Below, in pieces: positions 6,887 through 15,110 of a stretch of DNA of 27,332 nt. The position numbers and the translations under genes are program-made. Source of the DNA: Oscillospiraceae bacterium (GTDB taxonomy: Bacteria; Bacillota; Clostridia; Oscillospirales; Ruminococcaceae); NCBI GenBank assembly GCA_020024155.1, contig JAHHUE010000015.1, positions 1 through 27,332 on the forward strand. The letters are read 5' to 3'. Each line of letters begins with the position of its first letter. Position 1 is the first letter of the stretch. Under the pieces are notes generated by a model. That model worked only from the letters and a program-made list of their open reading frames with translations, had not been told where the DNA came from and searched no databases.

Positions 6887-7894
6887 TTGACAGAAAAAAT
6901 TTTTGAAGCTTTAACTAATGATGTGGCATTGCTTATATGTGGACCATTTAATAAAAATATATTAGACTTGGAAAAAGCATTTGATGTATCTGTTGTTTGC
7001 AGAGGTACAGAGTTTAAAATTACAGGAGAAGCAGAGAACATTACAAAAACTATGAGCGCGTTGACAACGATGGCTGACTTGCATAGTCAAGGTACAAATT
7101 TGGATGAGCAATCAATCAGATATTGTATAAATATGGCTCAAACTGGTGATGTTGATAAGGTAAAGAGTTTAAATACAGATTTAGTATTACTCACTGCAAA
7201 AGGCAAACCGATTCGCTCAAAAACTTTGGGGCAGACAGAATATCTTAAAGCAATAGCCAAAAACAGCATTACTTTTGGCATTGGACCTGCTGGTACAGGC
7301 AAAACATACCTTGCTGTTGCAATGGCAGTAAAGGCATTTAAAGCAGGGCAGGTTTCAAGAATTATTCTTACAAGACCAGCAGTGGAAGCTGGGGAAAAGC
7401 TTGGGTTTCTTCCAGGTGATTTACAAAATAAGGTTGACCCATATTTAAGACCTCTTTATGACGGACTTTTTGATATGATTGGCCCTGAAACTTTTCAAAA
7501 GTTGATGGAAAAAGGAGTTATAGAGGTTGCACCTTTGGCTTATATGAGAGGTAGAACTCTTGATGATAGCTTTATAATTTTGGATGAAGCACAGAATACA
7601 ACTAAGGAACAAATGAAAATGTTTCTTACAAGAATGGGCAATGGCTCAAAAATTGTTGTTACCGGCGATGTTACACAGATTGACTTGCCGATAGATAAAA
7701 AATCAGGTTTGAAAGATGCAATATCAATTCTTAAAAATATAGATGATATTGCAATCATAAGATTGTCAGAAAAAGATGTTGTAAGGCATAAACTTGTGCA
7801 GGATATTGTAATGGCATACGAAAAAGCTTATAAAGAAAGCCCTGCACCTAAAACATTTTCAAAAAAGGAAGGTAAATTCAGATATGTCAAATAA
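6887..7894 (+). CDS. phoH: PhoH family ATPase (YbeZ-like)
   Basis: A 335-residue cytoplasmic P-loop ATPase, linked in other bacteria to RNA metabolism and ribosome maturation with its partner YbeY. Residues 1-110 form the KH-like N-terminal domain; Walker A is GPAGTGKT (133-140) and Walker B FIILDEAQN (229-237), followed by the family segment GDVTQIDLP. The TTG start at 6887 is supported by AGAGGTG five bases upstream and no better in-frame ATG. Its last 11 bases overlap the ybeY start, so the two products are probably made in step. In Bacillus, pgpH lies between phoH and ybeY; here it is absent. Confidence 0.95.
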   Translation: MTEKIFEALTNDVALLICGPFNKNILDLEKAFDVSVVCRGTEFKITGEAENITKTMSALTTMADLHSQGTNLDEQSIRYCINMAQTGDVDKVKSLNTDLVLLTAKGKPIRSKTLGQTEYLKAIAKNSITFGIGPAGTGKTYLAVAMAVKAFKAGQVSRIILTRPAVEAGEKLGFLPGDLQNKVDPYLRPLYDGLFDMIGPETFQKLMEKGVIEVAPLAYMRGRTLDDSFIILDEAQNTTKEQMKMFLTRMGNGSKIVVTGDVTQIDLPIDKKSGLKDAISILKNIDDIAIIRLSEKDVVRHKLVQDIVMAYEKAYKESPAPKTFSKKEGKFRYVK

Positions 7895-8384
7895 GGTTTT
7901 AATTACAAATAATCAAAAAGCTGTAAAAATACCTGCGGGTATAAAGATTTTGGTAAGAAGAAGTTGTAATGCTGTTCTTGCAATTGAAGGATTTACAGAG
8001 CCTTGCGAAGTTTCTGTTACATTTGTTGATAATGCAGAAATTGCCGAACTTAACGGTCAGTTTAGAAATAAACCAAAAGAAACAGATGTATTGTCTTTCC
8101 CATTAGGAGAAGATGATACATACGATGTTGACCAAGATACCGGTGCAATTCTTCTTGGGGATATAGTTATTTCACTTGAAAAGGCGATGGAACAAGCAGA
8201 ACTTTACGGACATTCTTTGCAAAGAGAAGTTGCTTTTCTTACAGTGCATTCAATGTACCATCTTCTTGGTTATGATCACGAAAACGGTGGATTGGAAGCA
8301 ATGAAAATGAGGGAAAAAGAAGAACAGGCTCTTGCAAAATTAGGTTTACAACGAACAGTTTCTTATGGAATTGATGTGGAATAG
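7884..8384 (+). CDS. ybeY: Endoribonuclease YbeY, rRNA maturation factor
   Basis: A 166-residue metal-dependent endoribonuclease involved in 16S rRNA 3'-end maturation and late ribosome quality control. The zinc site is clear: H122, H126 and H132 within HSMYHLLGYDHE (122-133). Upstream segments NGQFRNKPKETDVLSFP (57-73) and LLGDIVIS are family landmarks. The ATG lies inside the last codons of phoH, with a purine-rich site (GGAAGG) about ten bases upstream. It is followed by dgkA and era, the usual Firmicutes order. Confidence 0.96.
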   Translation: MSNKVLITNNQKAVKIPAGIKILVRRSCNAVLAIEGFTEPCEVSVTFVDNAEIAELNGQFRNKPKETDVLSFPLGEDDTYDVDQDTGAILLGDIVISLEKAMEQAELYGHSLQREVAFLTVHSMYHLLGYDHENGGLEAMKMREKEEQALAKLGLQRTVSYGIDVE

Positions 8385-8386
8385 AA

Positions 8387-8863
8387 ATGATAAAGAAATT
8401 TATTAAAAGTTTATCTTATGCTATAAAGGGAATATTTATTGGCATTAAAGAAGAAAGAAATGTTAGAATAGATATTACAGCAGTATTATATGTATTATGG
8501 GTATCTTCTTTTTATAATTTTTCAAGAGCTGAATGGGCATTAGTAATGTTTATATGCTTTGTTATTCCGGCGTTTGAAATGATGAATACAGCAGTTGAAC
8601 GAACTGTTAAAAACCCAACGGCAGAAAGATATATGATAGCAGGAGAAGCAAAAGATACAGCAGCGGGCAGTGTTCTGTTGGCAGCTTTTGGTTCTGTTTG
8701 TGCAGGATTATTTTTATTTGCAGATTTAGATGTAATAAAAAGTATAATAGTTTATTTTACAACAGATATTCTTCACGCTGTGATACTTATACTTTCTTTG
8801 CTTTGTGCATATTTCTTTATAACAATAGATAAGTATTCAGATAAAAGTAATAGAAAAGGATAA
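8387..8863 (+). CDS. dgkA: Diacylglycerol kinase family protein (undecaprenol kinase type)
   Basis: A 158-residue membrane enzyme of the prokaryotic DgkA family. Gram-positive members mainly phosphorylate undecaprenol, recycling the lipid carrier for cell-wall synthesis. The signature is visible: acidic/asparagine motif EMMNTAVE (64-71) and AKDTAAGSVLLAA (88-100), with hydrophobic segments near 28-44, 49-63, 92-112 and a last one near 120-150. It starts 2 bases after the ybeY stop and ends 3 bases before era, consistent with tight operon packing; its own ribosome binding site is weak, suggesting coupling. Without biochemical data diacylglycerol kinase activity cannot be excluded. Confidence 0.93.
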   Translation: MIKKFIKSLSYAIKGIFIGIKEERNVRIDITAVLYVLWVSSFYNFSRAEWALVMFICFVIPAFEMMNTAVERTVKNPTAERYMIAGEAKDTAAGSVLLAAFGSVCAGLFLFADLDVIKSIIVYFTTDILHAVILILSLLCAYFFITIDKYSDKSNRKG

Positions 8864-8866
8864 TTT

Positions 8867-9769
8867 ATGGAATTTAAAACAAAATCAATTTTTGTTGCAA
8901 TGGTTGGTAAACCAAATGTTGGTAAATCCTCACTTATGAACCTTATTTTAGGTGAAAAAATTGCAATTGTAACTCAAAAACCACAAACAACAAGAACAAG
9001 TATTACCGGTATTCTTACAAAAGATAGTACACAATTTGTTTTTATGGATACACCGGGCATACATACACCAAGAACTAAACTTGGTGAAAGAATGGTAAAG
9101 ACAAGTCATAAAACAATTGCTGATGTTGACCTTGCTGTTATGATTTTTGAACCATATGGAAAACTTAATGAGGCAGAAGAAAGCCTTATTGAAAGTATTA
9201 AAAAGAATAAAATTCCTGCAATTGCAGTAATAAATAAAAAAGATACTTTGAAAAAAGATTCAGACCTTGAAAAACAGGCACAAATGCTTAAAGAATTAAA
9301 AGTATTTGATAAAATTGTTGCCACAAGTGCAAAAAATAATGATGGTGTTGATGAGTTACTTGATACTATTGACAGTTATGCAATGGAAGGCCCTCACTAT
9401 TTTGAGGAAGACGCAATAACAAATATGCCGGAAAAAGTTATTGTAAGTGAAATTGTAAGAGAAAAATTGCTCTTGAATCTTTTTGAAGAAATTCCTCATG
9501 GCACAAATGTTGAAGTTGAGAAATTTAAAGAGAGAAAAGGCAAAAATATGGTGGATATAGGAGTTATTATCTACTGTGAAAAGAAAAGCCATAAGGGTAT
9601 GATTATTGGTAAACAAGGAGCAATGCTTAAAAAAATAAGCAGTCAGGCAAGAGAAGATATTGAGCAGTTTCTTGGAGCTAAAGTATATATGGAATGTTGG
9701 GTAAAAATTAAGGAAGATTGGAGAGACAGCAACTACATTCTTAACGATTTTGGCTTTAAAAATGAGTAA
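8867..9769 (+). CDS. era: GTPase Era
   Basis: A 300-residue ribosome assembly GTPase that binds the 16S rRNA 3' end. Residues about 7-175 form the G domain: GKPNVGKS (14-21), DTPG (61-64), NKKD (123-126) and the G5 SAK (154-156). The C-terminal KH domain has the GMIIGKQG loop (244-251). The length is standard. It sits after ybeY and dgkA; ybeY and era products act on the same rRNA end. The ribosome binding site AAAGGA lies just before the ATG. Confidence 0.98.
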   Translation: MEFKTKSIFVAMVGKPNVGKSSLMNLILGEKIAIVTQKPQTTRTSITGILTKDSTQFVFMDTPGIHTPRTKLGERMVKTSHKTIADVDLAVMIFEPYGKLNEAEESLIESIKKNKIPAIAVINKKDTLKKDSDLEKQAQMLKELKVFDKIVATSAKNNDGVDELLDTIDSYAMEGPHYFEEDAITNMPEKVIVSEIVREKLLLNLFEEIPHGTNVEVEKFKERKGKNMVDIGVIIYCEKKSHKGMIIGKQGAMLKKISSQAREDIEQFLGAKVYMECWVKIKEDWRDSNYILNDFGFKNE

Positions 9770-9790
9770 TACCTTTAATTTCCACTAATA

Positions 9791-9818
9791 TTGTTTTATT
9801 TCATATCAATAATATAAT
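9791..9818 (+). promoter_or_regulatory. Possible promoter for yqzL-recO-mutS2
   Basis: TTGTTT (9791-9796) and a consensus TATAAT (9813-9818) with a 16-base spacer lie in the 74-base gap after era, about 25 bases before yqzL. The -35 is weak. Confidence 0.4.
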
Positions 9819-9843
9819 CACAGTCTAATATAGAGGTGATTAT

Positions 9844-10011
9844 ATGGATATAGATTATTGGAATAGATTTTTAAAGACAGGTAGTGTAGAAGATTATTTA
9901 CAATATAGACAATGTATATCCACAGCAGGTCAAGAGGTTATAAATGGCAAATCAGACCAGAACAGTAAACGGAATAGTGTTGAAGGAACTTCAATTAAAG
10001 GAGAGCGATAA
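9844..10011 (+). CDS. yqzL: YqzL-like small protein
   Basis: A 55-residue frame beginning MDIDYWNRFLKTGSVEDYLQ, after an excellent ribosome binding site (GAGGTGAT, three bases before the ATG). It matches the YqzL family pattern (aromatic W-x-x-F, TGSI/V, YL-x-Y) and sits between era and recO, as yqzL does in Bacillus. Function is unknown. The last 68 bases overlap the recO start in another frame. The conserved part ends near residue 31, so the overlapping tail (rich in K, S, N and G) may be a non-conserved extension. Probably translationally coupled to recO. Confidence 0.8.
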   Translation: MDIDYWNRFLKTGSVEDYLQYRQCISTAGQEVINGKSDQNSKRNSVEGTSIKGER

Positions 10012-10747
10012 GGTTATAACTGTTTTAACCAGAGAGCTTGGAGTTATATCAATATATGCCAAAGGGGCTATGAGACTTAAAAATAAGTTTCATAGCTCTA
10101 CTGGTATTTTTACATATAGTGAGTTTGTTGTCTTTGAAGGCAGAGAAGACAGAATGTTTAAACTTAATGAAGCCGTCGTAAAAAAAGTGTTTTACAATCT
10201 TACAGCGTCAGTGGAAAATATATCTTTGGCTATGTATATGTCTGAACTTGTCCAAGAAGTTGTAGTGCCAGATGAAGTGTCAAATGATATATTAAGGCTG
10301 TTTTTAAATTGTCTATATATGCTTTGTGAAAATAAATGGTCTCCACTTATGACAAAAGCAGCTTTTGAAATGCGTCTTATGAGTGATGTTGGTTTTAGAC
10401 CAAACCTTGTTGGATGTAAACGATGTATGGAATATGATAAGGAACTCTTTTTGTTTGACATAGAAGGTGGATATTTGATATGTCCGGATTGCAAAAAAAG
10501 TTATGATGTAAATTGTGTTATTTGTGAAGCAAGTGTTACACTTGCACTTAGATATTTGGCTCTTGCAGACTTGGAAAAGATGTTTTCTTTTAAACTTTCC
10601 GGTTTAAGTCTTATAAAATTATGTCAAATATGCGAGAAATACACAATTTCACACACAAAAGATACCTACAAAGCATTAGAATTTTTAAAACCAATATTAA
10701 AACCTCTTATAGAACAAGAAATTAAAAATGCAAATAAAGGAAAATAA
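9944..10747 (+). CDS. recO: DNA repair protein RecO
   Basis: A 267-residue recombination mediator that works with RecR to load RecA on SSB-coated single-stranded DNA. It has an N-terminal OB-fold (about 1-80; GIVLKELQLKESDKVITVLT) and a zinc site with C158, C161, C180 and C183 in the helical C-terminal domain. The ATG follows CAAGAGGT and lies inside yqzL. The length is typical. Order era-yqzL-recO is conserved in Firmicutes. Confidence 0.96.
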   Translation: MANQTRTVNGIVLKELQLKESDKVITVLTRELGVISIYAKGAMRLKNKFHSSTGIFTYSEFVVFEGREDRMFKLNEAVVKKVFYNLTASVENISLAMYMSELVQEVVVPDEVSNDILRLFLNCLYMLCENKWSPLMTKAAFEMRLMSDVGFRPNLVGCKRCMEYDKELFLFDIEGGYLICPDCKKSYDVNCVICEASVTLALRYLALADLEKMFSFKLSGLSLIKLCQICEKYTISHTKDTYKALEFLKPILKPLIEQEIKNANKGK

Positions 10748-10749
10748 AA

Positions 10750-13143
10750 GTGATAGAAAAAAGTTTAAAATCAATAGAGTATAATGTTATAACAAATATG
10801 CTTTCACAGTATTGTGTATTTAATGAAAACAAAGAAAAAGCATTGAAGTTAGTTCCAATGACTGATATTGGAGATGTAACAGAAAGCTTGCTTTGTACAG
10901 ATACTGTTGTTAGTTACATTCTTAAATACGGTTCACCAAGTTTGGACAATGCAGAAGGTTGTCATGGTGCCGTATTACATAGTGAAAAAGGAGCTATGCT
11001 ATCTTGTGCAGAATTGTTATCAGTTGCAAGAATGTACAGGAATTTTGATAGAATAAAAAAATGGTTTTTCCAATATGAGAGAAATACCGATGTAATGGAT
11101 TGGACAATTATGTCTATTACTGAAAACACACAGCTTGAAAAAATTATATTTGATTCTATTTTATCTGATAATCAGGTTGCAGATACAGCTAGCGATGAAT
11201 TATATACAATCAGAAAGAAAATTAAAGGCGCAGAAAGTGCTGTAAGAGAAAAACTTGAACATATTATTCGTAGTTCACAATATAGCAAATATCTTCAAGA
11301 GGCAGTTGTTACAATTCGTCAGAATAAATTTGTTGTTCCTGTAAAAGCAGAATATAAGGGGGAAATTAGTGGTACTGTTCATGATGTTTCTTCCTCTGGC
11401 TCCACTTTTTTTATAGAGCCAAGTGCAGTTGTAGAACTGAATAGCAAAATTATGCAATTGCATAATGAAGAACAAGACGAAATAAATAAAATTTTAACTC
11501 GTCTTTCAAATATGATTGCTCAAAATGCTGTAATGTTTTTTGATAGCTATGAAAAAATACTTACAGTAGATATGGTTATTGCAAAGGCTAAATTAGCTAT
11601 AAAACAGAATGCAGTTATGCCAAAAATAAACAACGATTTGAAGTTCAGCCTGAAAAAAGCAAGACATCCACTTATTGATAGTAAAAAAGTTGTTCCAACA
11701 GATATAGAATTGGGTTTTAGTTACGATACAATGATTATCACAGGCCCAAATACTGGTGGTAAAACAGTTTCTCTTAAAACAGCTGGTCTTTTGTGTGCTA
11801 TGGCGTGTACAGGTATGCTTATTCCTGCACACGAAAGCAGTAGCATATGTGTATTTGATAATATTCTTGTTGATATTGGTGATGAACAGAGCATAGAACA
11901 GAGTTTATCAACATTTTCAGGTCATATGAAAAATATAGGCAAGATATTAAAATTATCAAACGAGAGAAGTCTTGTTTTAATGGACGAACTTGGTGCAGGT
12001 ACAGACCCAGCAGAAGGTGCTGCTCTTGCTTTGAGCATAATTGAAAAATTGCGTAGTTTTGGAAGTAAAGTTATGGCTACAACTCACTATGGAGAGTTGA
12101 AGATATATGCTCTTGAAGAAGAAGGCGTACAAAATGCAAGTTGTGAATTTAATACTCAAACACTTATGCCAACATATAGAATTATTATGGGTGTTCCTGG
12201 TAAATCAAATGCCTTTTATATCAGCCAAAGACTTGGCATAGAAGATGATATTATTGAAAATGCAAAGAAACACTTGTCAAATGATGAAAAACGTTTGGAT
12301 TCTGTATTGTCACAACTTGAAGATTTGAAAAAACAACTTAAAGCTGGTCAAGACGAAATAGAAATGTTAAAAGACTATGCTGGAAACAAGATGAAACAAG
12401 CAGAAGAAAAAAGCAATCAGCTTATAAAGCAGGCACAAGCTCAGGCTGATGCAATTACTGAAAAAGCTAAAAACGATGCTCAGAAAGTTCAAGATGAGGC
12501 ATATCGTTTGAGTGATGAACTTAAAGTTTTACAAAAACAAGAAAATATGTCTGCTGCACAAAGATTGCAGAAAGCAAGAGAAATTGCAAGAAAAGACACA
12601 GCCAAACTTATTTCTATGGTGGATAGTGAAAAAGAAGAATCTATTGCTTTACCAAAGGTAGAATCAGTTAAAAAAGGTGATAAAGTTGTAATTGGTTCTC
12701 TTAATAAGCAAGCTGTTGTTCAAGGACCTGCCAATAAAGATGGTATGGTTGATGTTGTTGCAGGTATTATAAAAACAAAAGTACACATTTCAGATTTGTA
12801 TCAAGATATTGCTCCAAAGAAAAAGCAAAGCAACAAAACAGGTACAAGAAATGTTCGTGGTCCAAGACAAAATTCAGTTTCATCATCTGCAACTCGTTCT
12901 GCAAATACAGAAATAAATGTTATAGGTCTTACAGTAGACGAAGCAATTTTGGAAGTTGACAGATTTTTGGACAACTGCTTTATGAATCGTTTTCATACAG
13001 TTTATATTATACATGGTAAAGGTACTGGTGCTTTGAGAAATGGTATACACGCATTTCTGAAAAAACATAAGCATGTAAGCTATTTTAGACTTGGTGTATA
13101 TGGAGAAGGTGAAGCAGGCGTTACTGTCGTAGAATTAAAATAA
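10750..13143 (+). CDS. mutS2: Endonuclease MutS2
   Basis: A 797-residue MutS2 protein, an ATPase with an Smr nuclease-type domain; Bacillus MutS2 acts in rescue of collided ribosomes, and other members suppress recombination. The order seen is an N-terminal clamp/core region, Walker A GPNTGGKT (332-339), Walker B DELGAGTDP (412-420), a long charged coiled-coil-like stretch (about 515-620) and the Smr domain (about 721-797) with HGKGTGALR. GTG start 3 bases after the recO stop, with a weak AAAGGA site, suggests coupling. There is no N-terminal mismatch-recognition domain, as expected. It is closed by the terminator at 13154-13187. Confidence 0.97.
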   Translation: MIEKSLKSIEYNVITNMLSQYCVFNENKEKALKLVPMTDIGDVTESLLCTDTVVSYILKYGSPSLDNAEGCHGAVLHSEKGAMLSCAELLSVARMYRNFDRIKKWFFQYERNTDVMDWTIMSITENTQLEKIIFDSILSDNQVADTASDELYTIRKKIKGAESAVREKLEHIIRSSQYSKYLQEAVVTIRQNKFVVPVKAEYKGEISGTVHDVSSSGSTFFIEPSAVVELNSKIMQLHNEEQDEINKILTRLSNMIAQNAVMFFDSYEKILTVDMVIAKAKLAIKQNAVMPKINNDLKFSLKKARHPLIDSKKVVPTDIELGFSYDTMIITGPNTGGKTVSLKTAGLLCAMACTGMLIPAHESSSICVFDNILVDIGDEQSIEQSLSTFSGHMKNIGKILKLSNERSLVLMDELGAGTDPAEGAALALSIIEKLRSFGSKVMATTHYGELKIYALEEEGVQNASCEFNTQTLMPTYRIIMGVPGKSNAFYISQRLGIEDDIIENAKKHLSNDEKRLDSVLSQLEDLKKQLKAGQDEIEMLKDYAGNKMKQAEEKSNQLIKQAQAQADAITEKAKNDAQKVQDEAYRLSDELKVLQKQENMSAAQRLQKAREIARKDTAKLISMVDSEKEESIALPKVESVKKGDKVVIGSLNKQAVVQGPANKDGMVDVVAGIIKTKVHISDLYQDIAPKKKQSNKTGTRNVRGPRQNSVSSSATRSANTEINVIGLTVDEAILEVDRFLDNCFMNRFHTVYIIHGKGTGALRNGIHAFLKKHKHVSYFRLGVYGEGEAGVTVVELK

Positions 13144-13153
13144 ATAAAAAAAT

Positions 13154-13187
13154 AAAAAGCTTAGCTAAATTATTAGCTAAGCTTTTT
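13154..13187. terminator. Bidirectional terminator between mutS2 and the DUF6311-like gene
   Basis: Arms 13154-13168 and 13173-13187 form a perfect 15-bp stem with a 4-base loop, flanked by A's on the left and T's on the right, so it works for both converging genes. Confidence 0.92.
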
Positions 13188-13197
13188 TAATTATGAA

Positions 13198-14949
13198 TTA
13201 TTCTACAATAATCTTTTTAAAGTTACCTTGATTTTCAAATTTTTCAATTTCTAGTTTTGAGTAAATATTAGGAATTACAACCAATTGGCCGTCAACCTCA
13301 AAAGCTTGACAAAGTCCATTTTTTATAAGATTATCAAACAACTTGGTTTCTTCAACAATATATAACAAGTTATCACATTGATTGTTTGACAAAAGATATT
13401 TTTGATGTTCAATAACTTCTTTTCTGTTTATAGCACTTGTTCTAGCAGCAAAAGTAGAGTTAATATGTTTATTGTATCTACCACACATAGATGCAATATC
13501 AATAAGACCATTTCCAAACATAGCACCTTGCTCGCTTTCCATTTCAATTACACCATCAACTTTTTGTACAGTTTCGTTCCAAAAAGGATGTTGAGCAACA
13601 AGAGAAACGCTTTGATTATGACTATCTGACTTATTATAAAAATAGTTGTGTTTGTCAATAAGGACGCCACTAATATCAAATACTTGAATAGCAATAAAAA
13701 GACTAAGAATTATCAAAGAAAGTTTTTTATTTTTAATGTATTCGTATACGGTGTAAATGGCAAAAATAAAGAAAAGATAGAAAAGCATCCACCCAAATCT
13801 ACCGTTACCACGAAAAATATTAAAGTATTTAGCAATAATATTATCACTTATAGGAAAACGAAATAGTGGCAATCCACCAAAAGTTACAATATTACCAACA
13901 GCAAATATTGTAAGGCAGAGAGTTGAAAATATAATTCCAAAATGATTTTTTATAAAATCAACAATATCAGTCCTATTCTTTACTATAATTGTTATTGTAC
14001 CAACTGCAATAAGGATAAGAACGGAAATACCTAAATATCCAAAGCCTTCAACCTGACCACCTGTAACAGGTCTTTGATTTAAAATATGTGACCAATTATC
14101 AAAATTTAAGCTACTTGGGTTGAAATAAGCATTAAGGTTCATACTAAAATATCCATATCCGAGAGCAGATACACCACCTTTATTATAAAATGCACCTATA
14201 ATAAAACCAACAAATAATGTTATAAAAATACTTGAAAAAATATGAATTGCTGATTTTATTCTGTTTTTGAAAATAAAGAAATCTTCCAGTGCAAAAGCAA
14301 ACATTATAGCAAAAGTAAATGGCAAGAAGTATGGATGTATTGTAATTGCTATTGCATTTATAATGTAAAAAGGAATATAACTTTTATCATTATTTTTTTT
14401 GTTTTTAAAATAAAAATATAATGATGAAAGTATAAGGAATTGAGCTGTTAAAGCACAATGTCGAAAAGCTCTATCAATTAATATTGGTGACATAACAAAC
14501 AATATACTGGAAATATAACAAAATAATTTGTTTTCAGAAAATAAAGATACCAATAAAGCACCAAAAGTCCCCTGCAACATAAAGCAAAGCAAAACAAATA
14601 TCCCAAAATATTGAAAAGTTTCAGGCAAAATAGGGGATATGGCTTTAAATAATATTGCAAAAAGAGGAATAGAGTCTGTATAAGATACACTACTACCATA
14701 AGGGTATTCAATATTTTCGCCAACCCCTAGTGGAAATTGCCAAGGACTGTTTCTAAATAATTTCCAACCTGCATAATGCTGAGCAATATCTTTTTCAAGA
14801 TAACCATTAACAACAAATTGCTCATTTAAAGGATTAAGTGGATTAAATCCGTAAATAATTAAAAAAAAGGCCAATCCAATGATTGCGCCTATAAGAGCAA
14901 TTTTATACTTGTTAGATAAACTTAACTTATTACTATCTATAATTTTCAC
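13198..14949 (-). CDS. Polytopic membrane protein, DUF6311-like (possible GT-C-type glycosyltransferase)
   Basis: A 583-residue membrane protein with about eleven to twelve hydrophobic segments up to residue 430 and a soluble C-terminal part. The first outer loop holds EKDIAQHYAGWKLFRNSPWQ followed by the YPYGSSVSYTDSIPLFA stretch, typical of the DUF6311 family. The acidic residue in that loop and overall shape recall GT-C glycosyltransferases that use lipid-linked sugars, but this is inference. The start is read as GTG (14947-14949). The nearby AGG is too close to be ideal and there is no in-frame ATG nearby, so the exact start is uncertain. It stands alone on the minus strand between mutS2 and secDF. 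Confidence 0.75.
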   Translation of the reverse strand: MKIIDSNKLSLSNKYKIALIGAIIGLAFFLIIYGFNPLNPLNEQFVVNGYLEKDIAQHYAGWKLFRNSPWQFPLGVGENIEYPYGSSVSYTDSIPLFAILFKAISPILPETFQYFGIFVLLCFMLQGTFGALLVSLFSENKLFCYISSILFVMSPILIDRAFRHCALTAQFLILSSLYFYFKNKKNNDKSYIPFYIINAIAITIHPYFLPFTFAIMFAFALEDFFIFKNRIKSAIHIFSSIFITLFVGFIIGAFYNKGGVSALGYGYFSMNLNAYFNPSSLNFDNWSHILNQRPVTGGQVEGFGYLGISVLILIAVGTITIIVKNRTDIVDFIKNHFGIIFSTLCLTIFAVGNIVTFGGLPLFRFPISDNIIAKYFNIFRGNGRFGWMLFYLFFIFAIYTVYEYIKNKKLSLIILSLFIAIQVFDISGVLIDKHNYFYNKSDSHNQSVSLVAQHPFWNETVQKVDGVIEMESEQGAMFGNGLIDIASMCGRYNKHINSTFAARTSAINRKEVIEHQKYLLSNNQCDNLLYIVEETKLFDNLIKNGLCQAFEVDGQLVVIPNIYSKLEIEKFENQGNFKKIIVE

Positions 14950-15045
14950 AACCTATCTATTTTAGAGAATATAATATTTTTTAATGTATTAGTAGTATAT
15001 CATAAAATAATAATTTATTTCAACTTCGATAAATAAACAAATAAA

Positions 15046-15074
15046 TTGACTTAAACTGGAAAAGTTGTTATAAT
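15046..15074 (+). promoter_or_regulatory. Sigma-A promoter of secDF
   Basis: TTGACT (15046-15051), a 17-base spacer and a consensus TATAAT (15069-15074) lie upstream of the secDF ATG; transcription would begin near 15081, leaving a leader of about 30 bases with a strong GGAGG. This is the best promoter match in the window. Confidence 0.85.
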
Positions 15075-15110
15075 CAAAATTACTGTTATTATAAACAATG
15101 GAGGAAAATA

